Notes: generated by a model not told the origin, from the letters alone. 15,296 bases of DNA from RPQK01 sp041946865 (GCA_041946865.1 JBHGBF010000126.1:1-15296); one strand, 5' to 3'; positions 7,419 through 15,237 are shown, counted from the stretch's first letter. Translations and numbers: made by a program.

Positions 7419-8996
7419 ATGCAGCTGAGACCCCTGGATCTGGTGGTGATCGTGCTGTACCTGGTGGTCACGCTGGGAATTGGCCTCTACTTCGCCAGGC
7501 AGCAAACGTCCAAGGAAAGCTATTTCGTAAGCGACCGCCAGATGCCCTGGTACCTGGTGGGTATCAGCGTTTTCGCGACCCTGCTTTCCACCATGACCTA
7601 CCTGTCGATCCCTGGTGAAATGATCCGCTACGGGGTCGGGTACTTTTTTGCCTACCTCGGCTTCCTCGCCGCCGTTCCGCTTGTGAACCGGCTGATCATT
7701 CCGTACTTGATGCGTCTGCCGGTCACCAGCGTCTACGAGTACCTGGAAAAGCGTTACGGCGTCGGGGCCCGGTCGCTGGCCGCCGCGGTGTTTGTGGTCA
7801 CCCGCATCATCTGGATCGGACTGGTGACTTACACGGCTTCGTTCGCTATCTCGGCCATCACCGGATGGACGATTCCGTGGATCGCCCTGGTGATTGCCAG
7901 CGTGGCCATCTTCTTCGCCACGGCGGGAGGCATCACCGCGGTCATCTGGATGAGCGTCATCAAGTTTGTCATCCTGTTCGGGGGGGCCCTCCTGGTTCCG
8001 GTCTACATCCTGATACTGACCGATAGCGGACCCAGCGAGTGGTGGGCGGCTTTCAGCCAGGCGGGCCGAGGCGCCGTTCCCATCTTCAGCTTTGATGCGA
8101 CCGTCCGGATCACGATTATCGGCATGGTGATCCTGCAGATTACCTGGAATCTCTGCACTCACGGGGCCGACCAGGTGGCCGCCCAGCGCTACCTGACGAC
8201 CAGTTCGGCAGCGTCGGCAGCCCGCTCCGTCTGGCTGTTCGCACTGGCCAACGTTGGCCTGATCGGTCTGCTCGCGGTCTGCGGGCTGGGCCTCTTTTTC
8301 TACAACTACAGCATCTCGGGCCTGTCGATCAGCCAGTTTCAGGCGGCCGTGGCCCCCGAGGCCGACAACCTGTTGCCACGCTTCATTGCAACCCAGCTCC
8401 CGGTGGGAATCGCAGGACTGCTGCTGGCCGCGCTTGTTTCAGCGGCCATGACCAGCGTCGGGTCGGGGGTCAACTCCATCTCGACCGTGCTCGTCACGGA
8501 CTTCTTTGACCGTTTCGGCAGCGGGGACGCGGCCCGGAAACCGCTTCTGCTCGCACGTTGGCTGACGGTAGGAGCGGGGCTCCTGGGCTTTTTCGCCGCC
8601 GTCACGATCGACTTCCTGATGCGCACCAGCAAGTGGAACCTGGTCGAGCTGATCGAGCGGGCGAACCACCTGTTCGTCGCCCCGTTGGCGGCCCTGTTCT
8701 TTGCCGGGCTTTTCTTCAGGAGAACGGGAACCCGGTCGGCTATCCTGGGGTTTCTGGCGGGTGTCCTCACAAGCCTCGTCGTGTCTTTCAGCGGCGAGAT
8801 TTTCCGAACAAGCATCTCCTTCATGTGGATCATGCCAGCTTCGCTTCTCGTGAGCCTGCTGGTTTCTTTTGGAACTGGGTTCTTACTGGATACGCCTTCG
8901 GCGGCCCAGCTGGCCGGCCTTTCGCTGGCCGGGCCAGCCGAGCCCCGGAGGGCGGGAGGGGGGTCAGATGATGTCGTCAGCGGTGCGAGTAGTTGA
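7419..8996 (+). CDS. Sodium:solute symporter (SSS family), candidate sialic-acid-type importer
   Basis: The 525-residue membrane protein has about 13 hydrophobic segments, starting at 6-25 and 43-66 and ending near 465-490. SSS hallmarks include the broken first core helix (VFATLLSTMTYLSIPG, 51-66), DQVAAQRYL (251-259) and the Ser/Thr-rich helix LVSAAMTSVGSGVNS (339-353), where the sodium site lies in the family. Members carry sugars, sialic acid, amino acids and other small solutes with sodium; a sialic-acid-like cargo is inferred from the neighbouring lyase and sialidase-like genes. The last 35 residues are polar and low in complexity. TAAGGAG ribosome site upstream of the start; the 3' end overlaps the next gene. 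Confidence 0.9.
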   Translation: MQLRPLDLVVIVLYLVVTLGIGLYFARQQTSKESYFVSDRQMPWYLVGISVFATLLSTMTYLSIPGEMIRYGVGYFFAYLGFLAAVPLVNRLIIPYLMRLPVTSVYEYLEKRYGVGARSLAAAVFVVTRIIWIGLVTYTASFAISAITGWTIPWIALVIASVAIFFATAGGITAVIWMSVIKFVILFGGALLVPVYILILTDSGPSEWWAAFSQAGRGAVPIFSFDATVRITIIGMVILQITWNLCTHGADQVAAQRYLTTSSAASAARSVWLFALANVGLIGLLAVCGLGLFFYNYSISGLSISQFQAAVAPEADNLLPRFIATQLPVGIAGLLLAALVSAAMTSVGSGVNSISTVLVTDFFDRFGSGDAARKPLLLARWLTVGAGLLGFFAAVTIDFLMRTSKWNLVELIERANHLFVAPLAALFFAGLFFRRTGTRSAILGFLAGVLTSLVVSFSGEIFRTSISFMWIMPASLLVSLLVSFGTGFLLDTPSAAQLAGLSLAGPAEPRRAGGGSDDVVSGASS

Positions 8997-10077
8997 CAGC
9001 GGTCTGGTTTACAGAAATCCGAAACCCTATCTGCGCAGTGTGGTTGCTTATCACCCTTCGGTTGTATTGCTCGCAGACCGGAATCTGTTGGCGACTTTCG
9101 ACCTGGGCGAGGCAGTGGAATCGCTCGATTACCACACGGTCGCGTCCCGGTCAGCCGACGGCGGCCGGACGTGGCAGCTCGAATCGCCGCTGCTTAGTGA
9201 TCCTCCGGCAAGAACCACGCACACGATTCGGGTACGCCGGCTCTCTGACGGTTCGCTGGTCGGACTTGGCGCCTTCTTTCATCGTGAAGACCCGGATGAG
9301 GGCCTGGTCAACCGTGAGACTTCCGGGTACGTTGCGACCGACCTCTTCTGGATCCGCTCAACGGACGCCGGCCGTTCGTGGTCGCGGCCCCAGCCAGTCG
9401 TCTCGCCTCTGCCCTCGACTGCCTGGGAGTTCTGCCACCCGCTGCTGGAGCTCCAGAACGGCAGGTGGCTGGCGCCGGTGGCGACCTGGAGAAGCTGGGA
9501 CGGGAGCAACCCGCCCGGGGAGCAGACCGTAGCGCTTGTCAGTGACAACCGCGGGCAGAGCTGGCCCCGCTTTACCCGGATGTTCGATGGGCGCTCGAGC
9601 GGACGCAGTCATCTGGAGGTCTCCGCAACCCAGATGGCCGACGGCCGCATCCTCGCCGTCTCCTGGGTTTTCTCCTTTGACAGCGGGGAGACCTTTCCGA
9701 CTGAATTCACGATCAGCGAGGATCGGGGCGAGACGTTCTCCGAGCCCCTTTTGACCGGCTTCCTGGCCCAGACCTGCAAGATCCTGCAACTCGCCGACGG
9801 CCGGATCCTGTGCGCCTACCGGCGGCACGACCAGCCGGGCCTCTGGGCGACGGTCGCGCGGTTGGAAGGGTCACGCTGGACCAATCTGGTTACGGCGCCC
9901 TTGTGGGAGGGCGCCAGCTCGGGCATGGCCGGGCAGGTGTCCAGCGGGCAGGAGCTGAGCGAGCTCAAATTCGGTTATCCCTCCCTCTGCCAGCTGCCCG
10001 GCGGCGAGGTCATGCTGCTGTTCTGGTGCCAGGAAGGCTGCCTGACCAACATCCGCTGGCTGCGGCTGCAGGTGTGA
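8968..10077 (+). CDS. Asp-box (BNR) sialidase-superfamily protein without signal peptide
   Basis: The 369-residue protein has four Asp boxes: SADGGRTW (62-69), STDAGRSW (131-138), SDNRGQSW (192-199) and SEDRGETF (250-257), plus a GYPSL segment near 336-340, as in six-bladed sialidase-fold proteins. The start at 8968 (a second ATG follows at once) has a GGGAGGGGGG ribosome site and overlaps the symporter gene by 29 bp, so the two are probably translated together. A longer frame from 8869 lies inside the symporter and is not used. There is no signal peptide, so it would act in the cytoplasm on imported material, unlike most sialidases. I could not place the full Arg triad, Tyr/Glu pair and Asp, so hydrolase activity is likely but not certain. 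Confidence 0.82.
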   Translation: MMSSAVRVVDSGLVYRNPKPYLRSVVAYHPSVVLLADRNLLATFDLGEAVESLDYHTVASRSADGGRTWQLESPLLSDPPARTTHTIRVRRLSDGSLVGLGAFFHREDPDEGLVNRETSGYVATDLFWIRSTDAGRSWSRPQPVVSPLPSTAWEFCHPLLELQNGRWLAPVATWRSWDGSNPPGEQTVALVSDNRGQSWPRFTRMFDGRSSGRSHLEVSATQMADGRILAVSWVFSFDSGETFPTEFTISEDRGETFSEPLLTGFLAQTCKILQLADGRILCAYRRHDQPGLWATVARLEGSRWTNLVTAPLWEGASSGMAGQVSSGQELSELKFGYPSLCQLPGGEVMLLFWCQEGCLTNIRWLRLQV

Positions 10078-10086
10078 GCTGTCGGC

Positions 10087-10121
10087 ATCAGACGAAGAGG
10101 CGGCCAGCCTCTTCGTCTGAT
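10087..10121. terminator. Perfect 15-bp hairpin between convergent operons, bidirectional terminator
   Basis: ATCAGACGAAGAGGC (10087-10101) is exactly complementary to GCCTCTTCGTCTGAT (10107-10121) over the loop GGCCA. It starts 9 bp after the sialidase-like stop codon and ends 23 bp before the stop of the oppositely directed deaminase gene. Only a short T tract (TTT) follows on the plus strand and none on the minus strand, so it may work with Rho or as an mRNA end-protector. Confidence 0.7.
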
Positions 10122-10144
10122 TTGCTCGTGTCACGCCGCCGCGG

Positions 10145-11077
10145 TCAGTACGCCACCGTCCAGTCGGGGGCAATGTCCTCGGCGATCGTCTCTGCTATCA
10201 GGAAGTCGGTGGGAAGCGTTTGCAGGAGGGACGTCGGGACCCGCGGGGTCACCGGCCCATGCGCCGCCAGACGTGTTATCAGCCGCTGCCAGGAGATGCT
10301 CGTCCCGCCGATGGCCAACGCATTCATGTCCATTCGGTATTTGGCCCCGATCACCTCCGCCGGGCCGATGGTCGCTGCCTTGGGCGGCACCAGGGCGAGG
10401 TCGCCGCTGCGGCCGAAGCTCCCGTGCAGCGAGTTCTGGGCAATCGTGAAGGGGCTCAACGTCACGACCCGTGCGTGCATCTTCTTCCACTCCTCCAAGT
10501 CTCCCTGCAGCTCGGGCGCATCCGGCTCGATGAAGGCCAGGTGACCGGTCCACCCGGGACCGCTGTAGCAGGCGTCCGCACCGCCCATGTCAGCGATCAT
10601 CCGGCCGTAGCTCCCTATGTTCTGAGTCGTCGGGCCGCAGATCTGTTTCTCCGGCGGCCGGAGATCGGGCCGGATTTCCTCGTAAAAGTACTTCTTGAAC
10701 TGGTACATGAAGCCTTGTGGCCAGGTCTCGGGCGCGATGCTCCCATCCTGGTCCGCGTACTCGTCCATGATGAATACGAAGACGTTTCGGCAATTCACCT
10801 CGAAACGGTTGATCAGATGGGCCACCTTCCGGTACGTGAAGGCCGGATTCGGCATGATCAACACCACGCGCTGATTCTTGTCGTCTGACTCCTTTATCCG
10901 GTAGAACATGTCCGAGAGCCAGATGAACTCGACATCCGGATCGCAGACGACCCGGATCTTGAAATCGGGATTCGGGTGCCGGGTGATGTCTTCCTTCTTG
11001 ATTCTTCTAACCCTTTCCAGGACCTCCTTGTCCCGGAAAGGAACCCATTGGGACGGCTCGTAAGTAAAAGCGCTCAT
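10145..11077 (-). CDS. Divergent NagB-type sugar-phosphate isomerase/deaminase
   Basis: The 310-residue protein belongs to the glucosamine-6-phosphate deaminase family, which turns glucosamine-6-phosphate into fructose-6-phosphate and ammonia. MDEY (104-107) matches the catalytic Asp region. GPGWTGHLAFIEP (173-185) matches the NagB stretch GVGNDGHIAFNEP, keeping His179 and Glu184 but replacing the Asp of NDGH by Thr177. VTLSPFTIAQNS corresponds to the NagB segment after it. An N-terminal extension of about 35 residues and length over 300 are more than the usual 240-270. The Asp loss suggests a changed substrate or mechanism. Last gene of the minus-strand operon; a strong GGGAGGAG ribosome site follows the large palindrome at 11095-11159. 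Confidence 0.78.
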   Translation of the reverse strand: MSAFTYEPSQWVPFRDKEVLERVRRIKKEDITRHPNPDFKIRVVCDPDVEFIWLSDMFYRIKESDDKNQRVVLIMPNPAFTYRKVAHLINRFEVNCRNVFVFIMDEYADQDGSIAPETWPQGFMYQFKKYFYEEIRPDLRPPEKQICGPTTQNIGSYGRMIADMGGADACYSGPGWTGHLAFIEPDAPELQGDLEEWKKMHARVVTLSPFTIAQNSLHGSFGRSGDLALVPPKAATIGPAEVIGAKYRMDMNALAIGGTSISWQRLITRLAAHGPVTPRVPTSLLQTLPTDFLIAETIAEDIAPDWTVAY

Positions 11078-11094
11078 CTCTCCTCCCTTGCAGG

Positions 11095-11159
11095 AGCAGT
11101 CAGCGATCAGCGATCAGCTATCAGCACTGCTGATCGCTGAGGGCTGATCGCTGACTGCT
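11095..11159. repeat. Near-perfect 65-bp palindrome made of GCTGATCG-type repeats
   Basis: The region folds around base 11127 with 29 of 32 pairs matched; mismatches are 11119/11135, 11113/11141 and 11112/11142. The outer 17 bp (AGCAGTCAGCGATCAGC at 11095-11111 and its complement at 11143-11159) are perfect. Short units such as GCTGATCG and GCTGAC also continue to about 11181. On the mRNA the hairpin carries the kinase stop codon near its tip and ends just before the deaminase ribosome site. It may stabilise or insulate parts of the operon transcript; it may also be a dispersed genomic repeat. Confidence 0.85.
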
Positions 11160-12611
11160 GGTTGTCGGCTGACGGCTGATCGTACGGTACTCGGACAGCC
11201 ACTCACCGTAACGCTTGTGTCGTTCGGAATCGGGTCGAATCACCCGGCTCCACGCGCTCCACGACCGCGTGACTTCGGACAGGCAATCAAACCAGCCGGC
11301 AGCCACCGCGGCCATCATGCCCGCCCCCAGGCAGGCGGTCTCGGCGCAAGCCGGCACCGCGAACTCGATTCCGCAGACGTCGGCGAAAACCTGTAGCCAG
11401 GCGTCACTTCTGGCCCCTCCTCCCGTGGCCGCCACGCGCGCCGGCAAGCGGCCACTGGGGTAAAGGCGCTCGATCATCTCCAAAAGACTCGCGGCCGTGC
11501 TTTCCATGAGGGCGCGCACAAAGTGCGGCTCAGTGTGGCCGACTCCCAGCCGGTGAAAAACCTCCTTTTTCCCGGCAATTGCCGGAGATGCCATCAGACC
11601 ATCGCTTCCCGGCCCCACTGAGTCGACGGCCGCGAGCATGTCGGGAAAAGAAAGCCCGGGACAGTGCTCCCGGTGATAGCGGTCTACTGCGCCAGTCCCG
11701 TTCTCCTCGAAAGCCAGCAGATAAAAGGGATACCCATGCGTGCCCGGCCCCATGGCACAGTCCGGCAAAAACGAGAAGCTGTCACAGTATCGGACGCAGG
11801 CGACCACGGTGCCAATCGAGATGCTCGGCGCGTCCACTGCACAGATGCCGGCGCCGATTGCTGCGGCGTGGTGATCCAGGCTCCCAACCGCCAGCGGGAT
11901 TCCGGCAGGCAGTCCCAGGAGCCCAGCTGCTCCGGAGGATGTCACACCCGCCACCGTGCCAGGCGGAAGGGGGGAAAACAGCTGCTCCGGCGCGATTCTC
12001 GCCGCCTCCAGGGCTTTGTCCCACCACCGTCCGGCACGCAGGTCCAGGAGACCGAGCAGGGCGGCTGTCCCCTGGTCTCCCGCCGGAACGCCGGTAAGCG
12101 AAAAAACCAGGTAATCGGACATCGTCATCACCCGCGAGCAGGCGGACCAAAGGCCAGGGTGCAGGCGCCGGAACCAGGCGAGCTTGTGCACGCAGAACTC
12201 CGGTCCGCCCAGGCCCAGCCCCGTGGTGTTGAGAAAATCCGGGCGCTTCCAGAAGGCTTCAAGCCGGGGCTCGGGGGGCAACCCCGCCGCTCGCCGATCC
12301 GGCCAGAGGATGAGCGGAGTGAGAGGCATCCCGCCCGCGTCCATCAGCAGAAAGCTGTTGGCTTGGGAGGAATAACACATCGCGCGCACGGAATCCGGAC
12401 CTGCGCCGGCCGCCCGGAAAGCCTCACCGACGGCCAGGCTCAGACTCGCCCAGAATCGCTCGAGCGGCAGCTCACACCTCTGGCCGACAGCTTCGTCCTT
12501 GTCGACGGTCACCCGTCCCAAGCCGCAAATCCTACCCGACCGGCCGAACAGGGCCGCCTTGAAGCAGGTCGTACCGAGATCAACAGCCAGAACGAGGTCC
12601 ACTGTGGCCAT
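11121..12611 (-). CDS. FGGY-family carbohydrate kinase
   Basis: The 496-residue protein (start at 12611, reading MATVDLVLAVDLGTTCFKA) has the FGGY two-domain plan: phosphate loop DLGTTCFKAALF near 10-21, GSLDHHAAAIGAG with the probable catalytic Asp, ATGGGARSDAWLQVF for adenine binding, and ETACLGAGMMAA near the end. These kinases phosphorylate sugars or polyols such as xylulose, gluconate or glycerol; the cargo here is unknown. It could replace the ROK kinase NanK of the usual sialic acid route, which is inference. The longer upstream frame to 12695 overlaps the previous gene and is less likely, since GGGAG lies just before 12611. The last 19-20 residues are encoded by the GCTGATCG-type repeat and have no place in the family fold. 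Confidence 0.86.
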   Translation of the reverse strand: MATVDLVLAVDLGTTCFKAALFGRSGRICGLGRVTVDKDEAVGQRCELPLERFWASLSLAVGEAFRAAGAGPDSVRAMCYSSQANSFLLMDAGGMPLTPLILWPDRRAAGLPPEPRLEAFWKRPDFLNTTGLGLGGPEFCVHKLAWFRRLHPGLWSACSRVMTMSDYLVFSLTGVPAGDQGTAALLGLLDLRAGRWWDKALEAARIAPEQLFSPLPPGTVAGVTSSGAAGLLGLPAGIPLAVGSLDHHAAAIGAGICAVDAPSISIGTVVACVRYCDSFSFLPDCAMGPGTHGYPFYLLAFEENGTGAVDRYHREHCPGLSFPDMLAAVDSVGPGSDGLMASPAIAGKKEVFHRLGVGHTEPHFVRALMESTAASLLEMIERLYPSGRLPARVAATGGGARSDAWLQVFADVCGIEFAVPACAETACLGAGMMAAVAAGWFDCLSEVTRSWSAWSRVIRPDSERHKRYGEWLSEYRTISRQPTTSSQRSALSDQQC

Positions 12612-12627
12612 AAACGGTCTCCCGAGG

Positions 12628-13950
12628 TCAGGGCTGGCAAGAACCGAGGAGATCAAGCGTGCGCTCGACCAGGATCTGGCCGCTCTCCGGTGCAAACAGG
12701 GCGTTCGAAGCCTCGTAGGCCCCCTCCGCCACGGCTTCCGGGGTGACGATGTAGCCTTGCAGCTCGCCGTTGGCTAAAGAAATGATATAGGCGCCCGGCC
12801 GCCGGCTCTTCACCGCCAAAGCATACTCGACGAAAATCTCTCCTTGCCACCCGACAAACGCACAGGGCCCCACCGAAATCAGCTGGATCTCGGCCGGAAG
12901 AACTGAGGCATACGCGCCTTCCAACCGCCCTTCCTCGGCAGCCCGCGCCAGGGTCAGCGTCTCCTCGGAACCGAACCAGTCTACCTCGGCGGTTCTCACC
13001 TTCTGCCGCGGCGCCGGGCCGCTTTTCAACTCCTCCAGCCGGCGCCTGGCCGCGTCACGTTTGCGCCGGGCTTCGGCCAGCGACGGCAACGGACGCCGCG
13101 GCAGATCGGTGAAAACCTGGCGAGTGCAAACCCTGAGCGAGGAGTCGTAGTGGGCGGCCGGGATGACTTTCGCCACGGCTTTTCCGAGCAGGGCGCCCAG
13201 TCGCTCAGCTTCCGTGAAGGTGTTCGAACGCGTCACGTGCCGCGGGCTCTGATTCCCGGCCGGCCCGGTATGGTAAAGGACCGGACAGTCAGCCCCGAGG
13301 ACTTCCCTCTGGAGGTACAACCGGGCCATGCCGGGAAAGTCCGCGCTGATCAGCCGCGAGTCTTCGTGAAGCACCGTCGGGTGCATCGAGCAGACGAGCA
13401 TGCAGGCCAGAGGCTGCCCCGATTCGAGGCTGCGGACCATCAGGATCGGAACCTCGCGGTCGGCCTGACCGTCAGGGTCGCGGCGGTTGGTGCCGAGACC
13501 CGCGACCTCCACCGAAACCAGCCCGGCCTCTGCCGGCCGTGCGGCCTCAAACGCCTGGATCCCGGTTGAGACAATCCGGTCTTCCATGAACGAGACGTAC
13601 GCCTGGTCGGTCTTGGGGACGACTTCGTCAGCCTCGTTGCTGATGTAATCGAGCGTCATCGGGCCGGAATGGGTGTGAGTGGCCGTGACCATCACGGCCC
13701 CCGCCGGCAGTCCGGTGGCGGCGGCGATCCGTTCCCGGATCCGCCGCGTGCTCGCCTTGCCGACCCAGATCAGGTCGTTGGCGATAAACATCGCGGCGCC
13801 CTGGCCATCGGACAGGTAAAGAGCGCTCGAGAGCAGCGGATCGTGCACGCCCGTGCTGTAGCGCAGGACGAACGGGTAACCGTAAAGAAACTGTGAGTCG
13901 GCCGGAGTGATGTCGGCGACCGCCGCGCCGGCCTGCAAATATGTCGTCAT
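12628..13950 (-). CDS. Neutral/alkaline ceramidase-fold zinc amidase without signal peptide
   Basis: The 440-residue protein resembles neutral ceramidases (Pfam family PF04734 by motif recognition): THTHSGP at 91-97, His190 in SMHPTVL, the GPAGNQSP segment (229-236) with the candidate Ser235, GEIF with Glu371, and GYIVTPEA with Tyr400. These match the order of zinc ligands and the nucleophile region known for the family, which breaks amide bonds of N-acyl sphingosine. No signal peptide is present and a charged, helical stretch (290-310) sits mid-protein. It lies 9 bp after the NagA-type gene and 16 bp before the kinase gene. In this sugar operon, removing an N-acyl group from a sugar is a plausible role, but that is inference. 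Confidence 0.83.
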   Translation of the reverse strand: MTTYLQAGAAVADITPADSQFLYGYPFVLRYSTGVHDPLLSSALYLSDGQGAAMFIANDLIWVGKASTRRIRERIAAATGLPAGAVMVTATHTHSGPMTLDYISNEADEVVPKTDQAYVSFMEDRIVSTGIQAFEAARPAEAGLVSVEVAGLGTNRRDPDGQADREVPILMVRSLESGQPLACMLVCSMHPTVLHEDSRLISADFPGMARLYLQREVLGADCPVLYHTGPAGNQSPRHVTRSNTFTEAERLGALLGKAVAKVIPAAHYDSSLRVCTRQVFTDLPRRPLPSLAEARRKRDAARRRLEELKSGPAPRQKVRTAEVDWFGSEETLTLARAAEEGRLEGAYASVLPAEIQLISVGPCAFVGWQGEIFVEYALAVKSRRPGAYIISLANGELQGYIVTPEAVAEGAYEASNALFAPESGQILVERTLDLLGSCQP

Positions 13951-13959
13951 CTTAACCTT

Positions 13960-15135
13960 TCAGAATTGCGGTCGGCCGGCGATCCAAGTCTGCCTGACCC
14001 GCAGATCCCTATCAAGCTGCACGAGATCGGCATCAAAGTCAGGGGCGATCCGTCCCTTGCTCTCAGCCAGGCCAACAATCCGGGCAGGAGTCGAGCTGAT
14101 CATCGCGACAGCGCGAGGGAGGTCCAGGCCCAGCATTCGGATCGCGTTGCGAAGCGCGGCGTCCAGCGTCAAACCACTCCCGGCCAGCGCCCCCGGCAAC
14201 GGGCCGTCCTCCATCATGCGGGCCGGTCCGCCGGCGTAGGCGAAAGTCACGCCGTAATCGGCAAACCGGTAGACCCGGCCGGGAGGGAGGCCGGCGCCGA
14301 CGTTGGCGTCCGTGATGAGAGCGACACCCTCGATTCCCTTGCAGGCCAGCGCCATCCGACAAGCTATCGGCGCCACGTGCTCGCCGTCCAGAATGAAGTC
14401 GACGCTCACCCGCGGGTCGGCCAGCACCGCTTCGACGGCGCCGCAAGGCCGCACCCCCGGCTCCACCTCGGGCGGTGCGGGGAAAACGTCGTAGAAATGA
14501 GTCGCATGCCTGACACCCGCCTCAATCGCGGCTGTTGTCTGGTCGACCGTCGCGCTCGTGTGCGTCATAAAAACCGGCGTCCGGTCAGCGGCCATGATGG
14601 GCAACAGGCCGAGTATTCCCGCGAAGTCCGGCGACACGCTAAAGATCGCGCGATAGGGCCGGCATGCCTCCACCAGGCGCTCGACCCGCCGGGGGTCGGC
14701 CTCCCCGAGGGCCTCCTTGGGCAATGCGCCGGTCAGGGTCAAAAACGGCCCCTCCAGATGAAAGCCGAGGATTCGCGTCCCCGCCGGCCGAAGCGAGGAC
14801 AGGGTCAAAAGGAAATCGGCGTCTTCGCCTGGACGACGCGGAGCGACGGTGGGCAGGAAGCCGGTCACACCATATTTCGGAAGCAGGGCGCACAGGCCAG
14901 CCAGGGCTTCGGGCCCGTCGTCGACCAGGTGGAAACCGGTTCCGTGGATGTGAAGGTCGATGAACCCGGGCGCGAGGAAATCTCCACCCAGATCGGCCCT
15001 CTCATCGACTACCTGGGCGCCCAGCTGATCCCGACGAGCAACCGCCGCGATGCTGCCGTCCTCGATCAGGACCGAGAAGGCCGGCTGAGCCCGGTCAGGC
15101 AGCACCACCGTCGCGTTTTCCAACAAACGTCTCAT
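13960..15135 (-). CDS. nagA: N-acetylglucosamine-6-phosphate deacetylase (NagA type)
   Basis: The 391-residue amidohydrolase matches NagA throughout. PGFIDLHIHG carries His62 and His64, GFHLEGPF carries metal ligand Glu128, His192 sits in MTHTS, His213 in HATHFYDVF (classic form ATHLFNAM), DGEHV gives Asp250 and His253, and LITDANVGAG gives catalytic Asp276. NagA removes the acetyl group from GlcNAc-6-phosphate in the cytoplasm to give glucosamine-6-phosphate. HFYDVF in place of HLFNAM shows some divergence, so the substrate may be a related N-acyl amino sugar phosphate. First gene of the four-gene operon under operator 4. ATG at 15135 is preceded by a GGGGG ribosome site. Length is typical. 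Confidence 0.86.
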   Translation of the reverse strand: MRRLLENATVVLPDRAQPAFSVLIEDGSIAAVARRDQLGAQVVDERADLGGDFLAPGFIDLHIHGTGFHLVDDGPEALAGLCALLPKYGVTGFLPTVAPRRPGEDADFLLTLSSLRPAGTRILGFHLEGPFLTLTGALPKEALGEADPRRVERLVEACRPYRAIFSVSPDFAGILGLLPIMAADRTPVFMTHTSATVDQTTAAIEAGVRHATHFYDVFPAPPEVEPGVRPCGAVEAVLADPRVSVDFILDGEHVAPIACRMALACKGIEGVALITDANVGAGLPPGRVYRFADYGVTFAYAGGPARMMEDGPLPGALAGSGLTLDAALRNAIRMLGLDLPRAVAMISSTPARIVGLAESKGRIAPDFDADLVQLDRDLRVRQTWIAGRPQF

Positions 15136-15173
15136 CTGAACCCCCTTAAAACGCTATGAGAGATGGGCGTTTT

Positions 15174-15188
15174 TGTCAACTGTCGACA
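15174..15188. promoter_or_regulatory. Operator 4, one-mismatch palindrome before the NagA operon
   Basis: TGTCAACTGTCGACA is identical to operator 2. It lies 38 bp upstream of the NagA start codon, in the same placement as the other three copies. A promoter using TTGACA of the operator itself as -35 box would put the transcript start inside the ribosome site, so the real promoter is probably further upstream, with the operator over the -10 or start region. Confidence 0.78.
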
Positions 15189-15237
15189 TATTCTTCCTTC
15201 CTTTCCCACGAACTTCAGACTCGACCCTGCTCCAGGG

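Noticed and set aside
8869..8967. Upstream-extended start for the sialidase-like gene
   Set aside because: It lies within the symporter coding sequence and lacks a ribosome site as good as that before 8968.
8993..8999. TTGACA near the symporter/sialidase overlap as a further operator
   Set aside because: Only one arm is present and it lies inside coding sequence, so chance is more likely.
11095..11181. CRISPR-like array in the repeated tract
   Set aside because: Units are 7-12 bp, adjacent and in both orientations, with no spacers of regular length and no cas genes.
12612..12695. Upstream-extended start for the FGGY kinase
   Set aside because: The extra 28 residues overlap the preceding gene and come before the conserved first strand; a ribosome site supports 12611.
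11664..12746. Plus-strand frame opposite the kinase gene
   Set aside because: Composition is Arg/Pro/Gln-rich without any family motif; the minus frame has clear FGGY motifs.
13966..15159. Plus-strand frame opposite the NagA-type gene
   Set aside because: No motif and shadow-like composition; the minus frame has all NagA metal and catalytic residues.
15151..15179. Promoter TTGACA-17-TAGCGT on the minus strand before the NagA gene
   Set aside because: The -10 match is poor and the implied transcript start would fall in the ribosome site, leaving almost no leader.
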